Below are positions 11,920-24,414 of a DNA stretch of 64,000 nucleotides, in pieces. The notes under the pieces are model-generated. The model did no database searches and had not been told where the DNA came from. It saw only the letters and a program-made list of their open reading frames with translations. Source of the stretch: Pseudevernia furfuracea (lineage: Eukaryota > Ascomycota > Lecanoromycetes > Lecanorales > Parmeliaceae); NCBI GenBank assembly GCA_022315425.1, contig JAIUPT010000013.1:248001-312000 (forward strand). Reading direction: 5' to 3'. The number at the start of each line of letters is the position of its first letter. The stretch's first letter is position 1. A program made the position numbers and the translations under genes.

Positions 11920-12812
11920 TTATCCACTCACCCACTCACCCACTCACCCACTCACCCACTCACCCACTCACCCACTCACTCACTTCACAAGTCAACTGCA
12001 GCTAATCAAAGGCATCGGAGTCGGAAAGTATAAAAATAAAAATAAAAATAAAAATAACAATGAAAAAGCGCCTTTTTCACTCCAAAACTCCCTCCCTACT
12101 CTACTCTACTCTACTGTACCTTACCCGTGACCCGACCTGCCCTTCCCTTCTTAGAAAAGTAGAAGCACCGTAATCGCTCCTCCAGTACAGTACAGTACAG
12201 TACAGTACAGTACAGTAAAGCACAGCAAAGCACAGCACAGTCCAGCAAAGCACAGCACAGCACGCAGTACGTAGTAGACTGAAAAAAAGGTTCAAAGCCA
12301 AAGCAAAGTAAAGCAAAAAAAAAGAAAAGGGCCAAAAAGTGAAAAGGGAGGAAATTTGGAATTTTGGGGGGGGGGGCGTCCTCCCGACGTCAGCGTGCGT
12401 TTTGCGTTGACGTTGCGTTGCGTTTGCGTGTGTGTGTGACGCACAGGCCGTCCCCTCCCCTGCCTTGCCTTTGCCCTTTTTCAACCAACCACCAAAGGAT
12501 GGAAGGAGAGAAAGGAAGCCAAAAAAAAAAAAAAACGGTTCGTGCTGCCAACGCACTTACCCTTTCCCCTAAGGTACCTTACTGAGCACTGCTCTAAGAT
12601 TTGCGTCAAATATCGAAATAATCAGTAATACCCCAAACGACTGGCCGGCTGCCCGGGGCGAACTCTTTGACTTTTTATGAAAAAAAGTTTCGTTTGGAAA
12701 CTCTTGGACGGATGGACGGACGGACGGACGGATGGGCGGGCGGTTATACATGGAGGCATCCGTTATCTGAGATGAGATGAGATAACATGACATGACATGA
12801 CATGACATGACA
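11920..12812. repeat. Dense cluster of unrelated microsatellites
   Basis: Within 900 bases there are at least six different tandem arrays: CCCACTCA units (about 11922-11983), AAAAAT (about 12030-12056), ACTCT (12097-12115), ACAGT (12183-12216, degrading into CAGCAAAG/CACAG units to about 12263), GGAC/GGAT (12705-12743), and GAGAT followed by CATGA (12770-12811). There is also a G run near 12365-12376 and an A run near 12520-12534. Long ORFs here, for example on the minus strand at 12101-12556, merely translate these repeats. Confidence 0.9.
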
Positions 12813-13502
12813 GGGGCTGGGCTGGGGCTTTGTGGAGTCGAATTCGGGCCGATGCGGATGGGGTGGTGGAGATGGAAGCTAGGTTGCCTCAGGTAGATCA
12901 TTCTGGGTCTTGCTATTCTAGGGAGAGCGAGAATGGTGGTGCTCGGTCGAGGAGAGAGATATCACTACTAGAGAGAGGCGGTGAGAGGTGGGGTATTGTG
13001 GTGGATAGGTGCTTGCGCTGTGTTAGTGTTGCTGATTCGGCTGAGACGGAGGGCGGTGGATACGATAGGACTGTAGATGGAGATGGCGGTGAGAAGAAGA
13101 AAGATCCTTCGAACTCTGTGTCACTTCACTTCAACGTCTCAAAAGTCATGCATTCGGGCGGATTTGGGAAGAGTTATCCGGTCTATTTATGTACTGCTGA
13201 TAATGAAAAGTGCTATGGCTCTTCAAGGAGCGTGGTGTGAGTCTGCCAAAGCCCAAGCCTTTTGAGACTTAACGCCGTGCCTGAAAGATGTTGCCGAGGA
13301 CTGGGGCCGAAGACGCTGTGACGGAGTTGAGGTGAGATGCTAGAGCAGGTTGACGCTCGGAGGACCAAAATCTGGATAGGTTAGCAAACCCTAGGGGAAA
13401 AAGTTATCCCGAAGGACTCTAATACTGTGTCTCCTAAAGCTAGCATTGCTAAAGCCATCCTCCTCTTTTTTCTACCATTCTCTCGATCGTCTCATCCGAA
13501 GC
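12813..13502. other. Intergenic, one doubtful ORF
   Basis: A 136-codon frame on + (12830-13240) is Gly/Arg/Ser-rich and matches nothing I recognise. I do not call it a gene. The rest is the 3' flank of the minus-strand 2EXR gene. Confidence 0.4.
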
Positions 13503-14129
13503 TCACTCTTGCAGCCTCCAGTCCTTTCCAAGATGCTTGATGACGAGTGACAAGTGGCTCTGAGCGTACGCACGCAACTGCGAAGGCCAAAATGTGTTGA
13601 AGTACGTAGAAGGAGGATAGAGAGGGCCATTGACTGTAAGCTGCTTTAGACCAGGAAGCACAGAAAGATTTTGACAGAGGAGGCAGCAGATATCGTCGAA
13701 ACTGGCGGCAGTCACGCTGCTGGCGTTTTGGGGCCCAATAGCTGCTGTGAACCTTTCGAGCATATATGCTCGATTGAAACTTGAGTCAGCTTGATTGAGA
13801 CACCTTGGGTATTGGATGTGGAAGGTGTTCTCGCTGTAGTAGATTAAAGCCACCTCTACGTAGAGCTGCCGGGAGCTAAGGGCGAGCGCAAGTGACGTCG
13901 AAACGATCCTCCGATCATCATCTTCCTTGTGCCCCTGGATTTCTCTGCCAGATCGCAAGCGACTCGGTACCAGATCCTGGACGAATCTCTGGCGCTCATG
14001 CAGGCGAATCACGACATCTTCATCCTTGACAACAACGTATCTCCAAATGCGGTTGCGGAGTTCTGGGGGGAGTCTGAGAAGTGCGAATGGCTTCTGGACC
14101 GTCAAAGTGGACTTTTCGGTTCTAGGCAT
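13503..14129 (-). CDS. 2EXR / F-box-like domain protein
   Basis: About 208 residues from the ATG at 14129; an in-frame upstream extension exists, but its sequence is poor and the first 46 codons were left out. The N-terminus has the fungal 2EXR/F-box-like signature: F-A-L-L-R-L-P-P-E-L-R-N-R-I-W-R-Y near residues 15-31. A second hallmark, F-T-A-A-I-G-P-Q-N near residues 133-141, corresponds to the F-L-x-x-I-G-P-x-N element common in this family. These proteins are numerous and species-specific in filamentous ascomycetes; their molecular role is largely unknown, though a protein-interaction role is inferred from the F-box-like start. Two related-looking fragments lie just upstream (14274-14549 and 15212-15650). 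Confidence 0.7.
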   Translation of the reverse strand: MPRTEKSTLTVQKPFALLRLPPELRNRIWRYVVVKDEDVVIRLHERQRFVQDLVPSRLRSGREIQGHKEDDDRRIVSTSLALALSSRQLYVEVALIYYSENTFHIQYPRCLNQADSSFNRAYMLERFTAAIGPQNASSVTAASFDDICCLLCQNLSVLPGLKQLTVNGPLYPPSTYFNTFWPSQLRAYAQSHLSLVIKHLGKDWRLQE

Positions 14130-14273
14130 GGCTGATGAATGACCGCTTCGTGAAGATCTGTTCCGAAAATCGAAGCAGCTGTATGAGTGTTGTAGGTTGA
14201 CGGAAAGACAGTACCACGGAGTGATGAAGGATGCAGCTTGTTGAGTCAGCCCGCCAAGTGAGGCCAACTTGAC

Positions 14274-14549
14274 TCAAAGACTTGCAGCGATAACCACGGA
14301 ATTGATGGTCCTTCGAGGTATGCAGCGGCAAAATGATGGCGGTTGGCCACCGCTAAGCTCCAGGATGACGGAATTGTTCCCTTGAATATAGACGAACCCT
14401 GGCACGTGTGACGTGAAATTAATGGGAGGAGTCCGCTTTGAGATGACCAGCACAAGTGAGTTGATACAACTCGTGTTGGCGGGCCCGATGGCTGTTATGA
14501 ATCTTCGAAGTTTAAAATGGTTGAGGATGCGAGTGCCTGAGGTAGACAA
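14274..14549 (-). pseudogene. Fragment related to the adjacent 2EXR protein
   Basis: A minus-strand frame contains L-R-R-F-I-T-A-I-G-P-A-N-T-S, closely matching the L-E-R-F-T-A-A-I-G-P-Q-N-A-S element of the neighbouring gene. No L-x-L-P-x-E-L-R-N signature is found in an adjoining in-frame exon, and the frame ends quickly. The simplest reading is a degraded tandem copy or an exon of a heavily eroded gene. It could be a divergent exon of a spliced gene I failed to assemble. Confidence 0.45.
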
Positions 14550-15211
14550 GGTGAAGCTGTTTTGTGAGTATCAAATTGGGCTGACCTCAAGGTAGGTTTG
14601 TCCGCAAGTACAGGCGATGGCGACAGTCGACGGACTACGTTGGTAGTAACCGCGAGGGAGGAGGTAATTCTCGAGTTTGATAGGTTATTTGGCTGGTGCT
14701 ACGACGGTGAAAGTCCAGATAAGATCTCGGATCCCTGATGAAAGAGAGAGAAGTCGGCACGGTGGAATTTTTGCTTGAGGCTCGCCTTGCCTGGCAGAGT
14801 CCAGGGCGGAGGCTATTGAATCTGCTCTCACTCTAGGCTCAGAACTTGCCATGAGTGAGCTAGATGATGGTCGTTAGGGCGAAAACATACGTGTTGATTG
14901 AAGCCAGCAAAAGAGAGAGTACTGCCTGGGTTGTATGCATAGAAAAGCCATACCAAGATATTAATTCCGAGAAAGGCAAAAGCAGCAGCCATGCCCGTAG
15001 TAGCTCATATTCAACCGACGAATTGCAAGCGCTACTCAGATCTCGTCTTCCCTCTCCCCATGATGTTTCTTGGAATACTCCACGGCAGCAAGCTTTCTGA
15101 CCGCCTCTCCTTCATCCTAGACCATTTTTCCCGCTTGCTGAATGGTCGGCTTCTTGTTTTGGAAGGATCTCTGCGCCTAACGTTCACTATTTCATGGCTC
15201 TCCGCCTGCTC

Positions 15212-15650
15212 TTACGTCAAATTAACCAACTCTCGTTCTCCAATTCTGTCATCCCACATGGCACACCTCTCCTTGATGACACCGGTAAGCAGATGAGTAG
15301 TAGGGCGGTACGGATACAGTAGGTCAAGAGCAGCCAAGGATGCTCGATTAAGCTCCAGAAGCCCTTGTCCTCGTTTCGTAAACTCTGGCCTGCCGCCAAC
15401 CATGTCACTAAGTTGTAGGGAGCAGAAAATTCTGCATTGCGGTGGTTGAGCCGTGGATATCGCCTCGGGCTAGCTCTGCACACATCTCCATGACCGTCGG
15501 ACACAGGATTTTTGACGCGTTGACAAAAGCAGCTAGTTCATCAGCGTTGTGGCTGGTATGGCGGCCTATATCGACGTTTACTCTCGCAATAGTCGCCACA
15601 GAGAGGTGGAAGAAGATGTATAGGAAAGGGTCCCTAAATTTGTTCCCCAA
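15212..15650 (-). pseudogene. Broken coding fragment of a fungal hypothetical protein
   Basis: Two protein-like segments lie in different frames of the minus strand. About 15650-15410 encodes a helix-rich stretch including S-H-N-A-D-E-L-A-A-F-V-N-A and C-A-E-L-A-R-G-D-I-H. About 15430-15212 continues as S-L-Q-L-S-D-M-V-G-G-R-P-E-F and then L-A-A-L-D-L-L-Y-P-Y-R-P-T-T. The frames overlap with a one-base offset and no GT..AG pair at the junction, so a frameshift is likelier than an intron. The family is not certain; the composition recalls small fungal DUF3632-like proteins. Confidence 0.4.
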
Positions 15651-16536
15651 CTTAAAGATTTTGAAGGACAGAAGGGTGTCAGAGTCAGCTCTATTTGTCC
15701 CACAATATCTAAATCTCGATTTGTTGCTTAGACTACATGTAAGTTCCTGAAATCTGCGTCGGCGTCAGGATTGGCTGCCCCTGTTTCTGGTGCGGTAGCT
15801 GTCTAGCTTAGCTCGTACGTATTTGAGTAGTACAAGTTTGGCCAGGAGTATCTTTATTGCTGTGACTTGATTCTGCTAAGTTCGTTTCGTGAGACGAGTT
15901 GCCAAGAATAGGAAGAGAAGTAACTGTAGGGAAGTCGCAACCGTTGTCCTAACAAGAATGTAACAGCTTTACGGCAATGGCGAGGAAGAGTGGAAGACTA
16001 TAACGTTCAACTTCGATCAGACTTTGACTCGTGAGAACCGCGGCTGCTGCTGCTATATGCACAACAGCCTAACGAACACGAGGGTTTCATTGTCAAGTAT
16101 AATGCATTTCTTAAAAGCAGTGACCGTTTCACATCCATCCTCCAGAATTCAAACGTAGGGTCTCGTAACAGCATCTTGGGTTAATCCAAAAGCCTCTCTT
16201 CAGATGCCAGACGCTTTCCGGAATCATAATCCATGCCAACGCCTTCCCGAAACGCACAGAAGCTGGATTGTATTCAGTATCCTGCAGAGAGTGTACAGTT
16301 GTCAAAGTCTTGAAGCTCCCTCGGCTCCCTCAAGAGCAGAATCCGGATTAAAGATGGACCGATGAGCTGCGCTAACCATGATTGGATGGAGAGATCCCTC
16401 AGGCGTAAAGAAGTTTCTCGACGTCTTCTCCAGCGTTGACAATGTCTTGTCACTGTCGGCCATGCTGCATCTTTATTGATTGTATTTCACTGATACGAAT
16501 TTAACGTCTGTAGTTCAGCAACACCATACCGCCATC
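15651..16536. other. Intergenic, upstream of yme1
   Basis: No coherent ORF. The 100 bases before the yme1 start probably hold its promoter and short 5'UTR. Confidence 0.5.
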
Positions 16537-19228
16537 ATGGCGTTGCAGGTCCCTGGAGCGGTACGTACACGCCACCGTAGTCCGATGAGTACATCTAACA
16601 GAACACCTTGAACAGAAAATGGCTTCTCTAACCTCAGCGCTATGGCCATCTATGAAGTCTTCATTAGAGACCCCTTGGAGAAATCTACGGCAGCAATCGC
16701 CGCGGGCGGTCGCGTCCAGGTCTCAGCGTCTTATAGGACAGCGGTCTGCATCAACTGAATCTTCCAAGGCGGAGCGCAATGTCAGTCCCAGATATCTGCG
16801 ATTTTTTTGGTCATGCACTGACCTTGGCAGTTTGCTTCAGTGCTAGAGCTACCAGACTGCTTAGTAGCAGCGCCCATGGCCACTCTCAGACCTCTACACG
16901 TGACCATGCCTGTGGGTCAGCTATCAACCATAGGAACCACGCGTACGTCACACCGGCTGGCTTTTTAACATGCATTTTCGCTCACCGATACAGCTTCCTC
17001 CAAGATCCTTCAATGTGCAAATCCATTTCTCCTGGGAACCCAATCCAAGTCACGGACTACACGGCCCTACTCAACGTTACCCCTCTTTCAATTCATACGC
17101 CATTACAGACCAGTAAAGTCTTCTTTGCCTAGCATCTCTCAAAGACGGACTCTGTTCGCCGGGAACTCCTCCCAGAATCTACTGGCCCATATGGAGCAAA
17201 CGGCCAACAACAATCCTACAAGCCCAACAGCCCAGAATGCTTTCTACTCAGCACTGCTGCGTGCTGACATGCCCGCAATTCTGGTGGAGCGATACCAGAC
17301 TGGACGATATGCTTCCAATACTGCCTGCGAGAGTACATACCACCGAGCACTTGAAAAGCTCGCCCGGACAGAGGGGGCCTCAGCTTTACGAGGCGGAACA
17401 CAGACACAAGGACGCAACAACATATCCAACGAACAGCTTGAGGCTATTGGCCAGGCTGTTGCAGCACAAACAAGAGGCGGAAGTGCTGCCGTCAAGACGG
17501 GCAGCTCTGGCACCGGTGACAAAGCTAGTCCGTTGTACGTGGTTGTCGAGGAATCGAACGGCTCACTTATCTTCAAATGGACCAAATTCATCTTCTACTT
17601 CGTCACGATTGGCTACATGTGCGTGGTTGTCCTTCACCTCGCTATCGAGGCTTCTGGGGTTCTCAGGAGAGTTGGAGGTGCCAATGTCAACGAAGCTCAG
17701 CCTCAGCAACAGACCGTCCGCTTCTCTGACGTTCACGGGTGCGACGAGGCTAAGGAAGACCTACAGGAACTCGTTGAATTCTTGAAGAACCCTGAGAAGT
17801 TTTCGACACTCGGTGGAAAACTGCCCAAAGGTGTCTTACTTGTTGGGCCGCCCGGTACTGGAAAGACACTGCTAGCTCGTGCCGTGGCCGGAGAAGCTGG
17901 AGTACCCTTCTTCTTCATGTCTGGTGCCGAGTTTGACGAAATGTATGTAGGTATTGGGGCCAAGCGTGTTCGTGAACTGTTCGCAAATGCTCGCGCTAAG
18001 GCCCCCGCAATCATTTTCATTGATGAACTGGATGCTGTGGGAAGCAAACGCATTGAAAGAGATCAGGCGCATGCTAAGCAATCCCTAAATCAGCTACTCA
18101 CCGAACTCGATGGCTTCTCGCAAGACACTGGAATTATCATACTCGCCGCGACGAATTTCCCACAATCGCTCGACAAAGCTCTTACTCGACCAGGACGATT
18201 TGACCGTAAGGTTATCGTCCCTCTACCCGACGTCCGTGGCCGTATGGCAATCCTGAAGCACCACATGAAGAACATTCAAGTAGCTACCGAAGTCGACGAG
18301 TCAATCATTGCACGAGGTACCCCCGGATTCTCTGGCGCGGAGCTCGAGAATCTCGTCAACCAAGCCGCTGTCCGGGCAAGCCGCAACAAGTCTACAAAGG
18401 TCGGGATGTTGGACTTCGACTGGGCCAAAGACAAGATCATGATGGGGGCTGAGCGACGGAGCGCTGTCATTCAAGAGAAGGACAAAATAATGACCGCTTA
18501 CCACGAGGCAGGGCATGCGCTAGTCGGCTTGTTCACCAAAGGAGCGACACCACTTTACAAAGTCACTATTATGCCTCGTGGCCAAGCTCTAGGAATAACG
18601 CACTTCATAAACGATATGGACAAAGTCTCCCAGGCCAGGACGGAGTTTTTTGCTCAAATCGACACGGCTATGGGCGGAAAGGTCGCCGAGCAACTAGTGT
18701 ATGGAGACGATAATGTCACAAGTGGTTGCTCTGCTGTATATTTCCCTTTTCTTGCAAGCAAAAGCAGATGCTAACAGCACTTAGGACATCTCAGGAGCAA
18801 CCCAGGTAGCCTACCAGATGGTAACCCAGCTCGGCATGTCCGACATTCTCGGTAACATGGACTTTGCAAACGGCTACGAACACCTCTCCTCCGAGACCAA
18901 ACTCAGGATCGAACAGGAAGTCACCCGTTTTGTCGAAGAGGGCAAATCACGCGCATTGGCTATTCTGAAGGACAAGAGAAAGGAATTGGACATACTGGCG
19001 AAGGCACTGGTGGAGTACGAGACGTTGAGTTTGGAAGAGGTAAACAAGGTGCTGAAGGGCGAGAAGCTGGACAAGATGACGACGCTACCGCAAGCTCCAT
19101 TGAAGCTACCGGAGATTGTCCTGCCACCTGGTATGGGTGGGGAAGGCCCGTCGTCGCCTGTGGCTAGGGACGACGTGGATCAAGGGGCGGATAAAGGAAC
19201 GGGTGATGGGAGTAGTGCGAAATTATGA
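16537..19228 (+). CDS. yme1: Mitochondrial i-AAA protease Yme1 (FtsH family)
   Basis: Predicted exons 16537-16560, 16616-16780, 16831-16942, 16994-18735 and 18785-19228 join in phase to about 828 residues. The product is the inner-membrane ATP-dependent zinc protease facing the intermembrane space, which degrades unassembled and misfolded inner-membrane and IMS proteins. In order: a basic, Ser/Arg-rich mitochondrial targeting region, a transmembrane segment near residues 296-320, Walker A G-P-P-G-T-G-K-T near 385, Walker B F-I-D-E-L-D-A, an AAA second region of homology ending R-P-G-R-F-D-R, and the protease motif H-E-A-G-H near 604. The last intron falls between T-S-G-C-S-A and D-I-S-G-A-T, restoring the conserved Asp-containing helix. 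The first exon is only 8 codons. Exons 1-3 are the least certain; the region from 16994 on is secure. Confidence 0.93.
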
Positions 19229-22200
19229 GCAAGCGTTCACTCCACTTCTTTTCTCTCATTGCTGAGTGCAGCGGAGTATTTTTAAAGCATTTTTAACTGG
19301 GAAGCAGCCAGCGAGGCAGCCCTCTAGACGTTGTCTGCAGTTTCAAAACTTGTTTTAAATAGCTAGCATAGCGCTCATTGGTCTGCAGATGGTATTCAGA
19401 AGCCCACTTCACGGCATTCCTCTCTCAAATCCGTGTCTCGATGTGCTGAACCCATCAACACCTCGCTGCCCAGTTTCGTCACGGGCCTTTGCATTGTGGG
19501 GCAAGCATGATAAAGCCCAGCCCCGGTTCACGTCGTACGTTGTAGCATACCTGAATCCATAAAAGACTGGTCTGTGACCTATGCAGTTTGACTCCAAGGG
19601 TAGCGGAATTGCATCAAACGGCCATAGCAGCAGCTCGTTTGACAGGTCTTTGTGACAGAAGCAGCGCACGCGCACACACACACACACATGTGCTCTCTTT
19701 GTCTGACGCATAGACTTCCTCCCATGAAGTCTCCTTTCCTTGCCACGGTACTCATAGCTTGGTAAGAGCCATTGACCGTCCAATTGTCATCACCAAGTCC
19801 GCGAGGATTTGTCGTCACTGGCTGACCGTGTCTGTCTTGGACACAAGCCTTGGCAAGTCCTCTGTTGAAAACGGTTTGGTTGTGGTTTGAAGCTTCCTGT
19901 AAAATGTCATAGATCATAGATGCTTGTCTTCGAGATGCTTTGAGAAAGAACATTTCATTCTGGTGAACTCCGGACTTCCTCGCTCAGGCTTTGTTGCCCA
20001 TATGGTGCTGGAAGCGCGAATGAAATTTGGAGTAGACACCTAACGTTCCGTCACTTGGTCCATTGGAGGGCGAGGTCAAAATGTTCCGGTAATAATAGCC
20101 GCACCTGGTTTCCAATGCGGGGTAGGCTTGATGGGGGTATCTCAGTGCCATAATAGTAATCAGTCCTGGAGTATCGCTGTTGAGTCAATTGCTGCTTACA
20201 AAGCGACAAGGTCGCTGGGTCTTCAAGTGATGCTGGAATACCTGAGTTGCTGGACCTTATCTGTGGGTGACGGGCATGCCTCGAGGAGTATGGATTCCAA
20301 GACTGTAGAGCAGATCCTTGACTGGACTCTTTGCTGTCCGGCCTTGGGACAGCCGACGGGAATCCGTGACCCACGTAGTGCTGGCATTTATTTCTTCGAA
20401 GATCTTTCCGCTGCTGCCTTACAGTCTCCTAGAATACAGCTTTTTAGTCTTGGGATTCTTAACAGCATGAAGCCCTCAAGAAACCCAAGACCAGAGGACC
20501 AAAGGACCAAATATGAGATGGCTGGGCACATCGAGGACAAGCATGGTGTAGGAAATGCTTGCAGACCAAATGAACGATCAAAGGAAACCAGCAAAAAAGG
20601 GTTCAGGTGGAAATATCGTAGTGACGGATAACGGACCACAATTTTCAGGCTTCGTCTCTCTACCGCGATGAATTAGCATTGCCCTAAGGAGCATTTGGCA
20701 GAAGCTGGACGCTTACATCGCCACAATGTTCGGAGGACACCTCACATGACTAGACCAAGCAACGTCAGCAGATAGCCATTAGCTGTAGGAAATAGGGTTG
20801 ACTCGCCTTGCTTGGTATCTAGTACACCATGCCTTCACAATGTATCTCAAATGTCCACACCGATAATTGACCTGTGTATAATCACACCTACACCATTTCG
20901 GATTTAGCATTCCTCTTTAAAGACCAGTATCAGTTTCCGAGGCAGGTCTGAGGCGCTTTTATCGAGCAACATTGACTTTTTTCTCCGCAACATGTCTGAC
21001 CACTCAGGTCAAGGTGCTGAAAGGGTGGAAATCGCTCCGAAAGGGTGCGTACATTCTTTCAAGCTTCTCGAGTTTCGGAGGATATCTTCAAGTCGAAAAG
21101 CCAGGTCGTTGGGGTCAGGTAGTAGGCAGGACTCGGCTCTAAGTAGCACTAGGTAGCCGCCTCTCTATAGGACCCGAGAGACATTTTAATTATCCGCAAG
21201 AATGGCCCGGGGTCAGGGCATTGGCCATGTTTGATCCAACTGAACTGCGCTTGGGACGAGCCGGACGGATGACCAGGGCACGCGACGACAGATGCACCCC
21301 TGGTCTCCACAACAGCGCATTCGGTGGCCCCAGTGAAGTAACACATCGTGCAACGATGGCCTAAGGTTGTTGGATGAGAGGAGTGGAGTAATTTTTGCGT
21401 GGGGAGTGAGTGAGGAGGGAAGGTGTTCGATTGTGAAAGCCATGGACGGAATCAGGGAAACGGACACCTGCCACCGGGTGCTCCCGTTGGTCGGTCAATG
21501 CCTGTAGTCTGCGGCGAGTGGAGGATCGCGGATGACGTTACGAGGCTCTGTGAGGGCGCGCCGAACATGGGTGAGAATCCTCCTGTTACAGATCCTTCCA
21601 GATCTTCGGTGCACAATGACGGGAATCCAGTCTGGAGGAGATCAAGTGACCGCTTCAAGTGGCAATATGCATGTTCCCCTTCCCCTTCTTCTGGAACATG
21701 TGAAACCCCACGAAGACCGGTTATATACGGTGCTACATGGTCGATGCGGCCTTTTCCACGGAAACATGCCGGCCGTGGGGGGATCCGACGATGCTAGCAT
21801 GCTGTCACTGGAGACGGAGGCTTGCAACTTCTGCATCTCGAGAGCCCGAGGGAGTGGTTGTGGGAGTTGACAGGCTCGGCTTTCGCTTCCAGGTTGGTCT
21901 GATTCGTCAGACTTTCACACCAAAGCTTACTTCTCCCACAGCGTGATCAGCATTCATGCATGTGCGGTTCCTTTTCCGGGGGATTGACGTGGCAATTGGA
22001 CACGACCACAGTAAGCGGAGTTGAGCTGAGGCAGTACTCGCCCGGGCCGTCGGGGTTGTTTCCATCCTTCGCCTGGGCAGTGGGCTGGACATCGTCATTT
22101 CAAACGTTAGGCCTGCATTACTGTAAGACAGGGGCAGATTTCTGATGCCATACCCAGAGGTCATGAGTCCTTGACAGACATGAAGCACAGCGACGTCAAC

Positions 22201-22397
22201 CCCAGTCAATGGCCGCATTCATCGTCGAAGATCAAGGATCAACGACGCTGCGGGCTGGACAAGGCAATAACATTGGACATGCTTGCGTCAAGAGCAAAAA
22301 TTAAGCATTGCAAAGGGGGTATTATATATCCAATAATATACACGCAAGTGCTAAAGATGTCTACTCCAATAGGGGACCTGACAACAGCTACAGTCGG
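19229..22397. other. Three-kilobase region without a recognisable gene
   Basis: Convergent 3' flanks of yme1 and gut1. There is a (CA)n tract at about 19669-19688. The longest frame (20128-20631, +) starts at a non-ATG codon, is overlapped antisense by similar frames and has no family resemblance. Another cluster of frames at 21423-21870 is equally unconvincing. Confidence 0.5.
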
Positions 22398-24154
22398 TCA
22401 ATTGCTTTGAGTGCTATGTTCGGACTCGAGCCATCCTCTGGACATTTCGACGGCTCGTTCCCACCTCTCAAACATCTGTTTACTTGCGTCTTTGGATATC
22501 TGTGGCTTGAATATTGTGTGGTCCTCGCTGTTGATCTCTTTCAGCTCTTCGAATTCCTTCCAGACGTCTACAGCGAAGCCAGCTGCAATGGCAGCACCGA
22601 GTGACGTTGTCTCCCGCATAGCGGGCCGATCAACGGGTATACCTATGAGATCTGCCTGTGTCTGCGGTGGTTGAGCCGCAATGCCAGCGTGTTGGGGTGG
22701 AAACAGAAAGAAATTACGAACCTGCATACAAAGATCGGAATTGCTCATACCGCCATCTACCTTGAGTTCGCTCAATTTCTGGCCGCTGTCTTTTTCCATT
22801 GCATCAAGGATGGCCTTGGTCTGGAAGCAAGTAGCTTCCATCGTCGCCCGTGCGATGTGGCCTTTCTCCGTATGCTGGGTGATGCCGAATATGGTCCCCT
22901 TGGCATCATCGATCCAATATGGTGCAAACAGACCACTGAAAGCAGTGACGAACACACAACCTCCATTATCCTCGACGGTAGCCGCTAGATCGTTGATGTG
23001 GTGGGACGCTTCAATAAATTTGAAGTTGTTACGGAGGAACTGGACTGCGCTCCCGGCGACGGCAATGCTGCCCTCCAGAGCATACACTGGCTTTCTTTTC
23101 CCACCAAAATGGTAGGCCACGGTTGCCAGCAAACCATGATGAGACATGACTGGCTTCTCACCGACATTGTAAAGTAGGAAGCAGCCGGTGCCGTACGTGT
23201 TCTTTGCCTTGCCAGGAGAAAATCCAAGCTGGCCGACAAGAGCAGCAGACTGATCGCCAAGACAGCCCGTGATCTTGATTCCTTTCAGTGGCCCTGAGGC
23301 AATGGAGCCGAAAGCGTTGGCGTCGGACGATGGTACTATCTTCGGTAGCTTCATCTTCTTGGGATCAACATCAAAGAAGTCCAACACAGTCTGGTCGTAC
23401 TCCAGAGTGTGTAGGTTTACAAACATCGTTCTTGACGCATTGGTCACGTCTGTGACATGGACGTTGTTCTCTTTCCCGTTCAAGTTGTATAGCAACCATG
23501 TATCGATGGTGCCAAATACTAGTTGGCCCGCTTCATATAGCTTGCGTACTTTTTCCACATTGCGGAACATCCACGTGAGCTTCAGTGATGATGGATAGGT
23601 TGAGAGAGGTAGTCCACAAATGTCCTGGAGTTTCTCAGCGCCTTGACGTTGCTTGAGTTCACGAACGATAGCTTGGGTTCTTGTGTCTGGCCATGCAATT
23701 GCGTTGTGGATGATCTCTCCTGTCTCCTCGTCCCAAAGCACTGTTGTTTCTCGTTGGGTGGAGAGGCCGATAGCTTTGATATCCGAGACCGAATGCCCTT
23801 TTGCCGTGAACTTCTTTGTAGCTTCTTCGATGCAGGTGTTAACGGACTCGATGATCTCGACAGGATCATGCTCTATCCATCTGCATAGCGGTCAATGCTG
23901 TCGCTACGCTGGTAATGACATTGGTTTTTTTGTACCGACCCTGAGTGTGGGTACATCTGTTTGAACTCCATTTGATGAGAAGCTATTGGACTTCCCGTGC
24001 CATCGAAGATGAGGAAGCGCGTGCTCGTTGTACCTTGATCGATTGAACCGATGAACCATTGTTTGAGCTTCTTCTCGTCTTGTATGGAGACCGGTGCACC
24101 TTTGCCGTCGTTTGAGACATTGTCAGGCTTGAGGGTTTTTGCGGGCCCGGTCAT
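22398..24154 (-). CDS. gut1: Glycerol kinase
   Basis: Exon 1 is 24154-23940 and exon 2 is 23880-22398, with a 59-base intron whose donor splits a Gly codon; the product is about 565 residues. It phosphorylates glycerol to sn-glycerol 3-phosphate with ATP in the cytosol, the entry step of glycerol use and a source for glycerolipids. Family motifs: phosphate-1 loop [11 protein letters not shown] near residues 38-48; the glycerol-binding Q-R-E-T-T region at the end of [25 protein letters not shown]; and D-G-G-M-S-N-S-D in the C-terminal actin-like domain. About 35 residues precede the kinase fold and look disordered. Exon 2 stays open across the whole conserved region. The upstream flank carries AAGGTAC-type motifs (see 24415-24455). 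Confidence 0.97.
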
Positions 24155-24414
24155 GGTACCGTGTAGATAAGAATGGAAAAGAATTGCCCTTGAGCGTTCA
24201 CTGCTGGGGAACTGCTAGGAATCGGTAGAAGGGGACCTTATAAGGAAATGAGTGTGGAAGGTCAATGAGACAGGCTAAGAAAAGAAAGACTACCACCACT
24301 ACAGTAGGTAGATGAGAGACAGCTGTAAATGCTCTGTGGCACTAGGTGATTGCAGTTCCATTGGCGGTAGAGGACGATAGAGGAGGAGTATATAGTACCC
24401 CGCAGACGAAGGAT

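Noticed and set aside
12101..12556. 151-codon frame on the minus strand
   Set aside because: It translates microsatellites (runs of Phe, Cys, Leu, Tyr and Val) and has no real protein character.
18736..18774. Alternative yme1 C-terminus ending in the frame after T-S-G-C-S-A
   Set aside because: It is the retained-intron reading; splicing at GTATAT..TTAG restores the conserved D-I-S-G-A-T segment and the rest of the protease domain.
20128..20631. 167-codon frame on +
   Set aside because: Non-ATG first codon, comparable overlapping frames on the other strand, no family resemblance and no splice partners.
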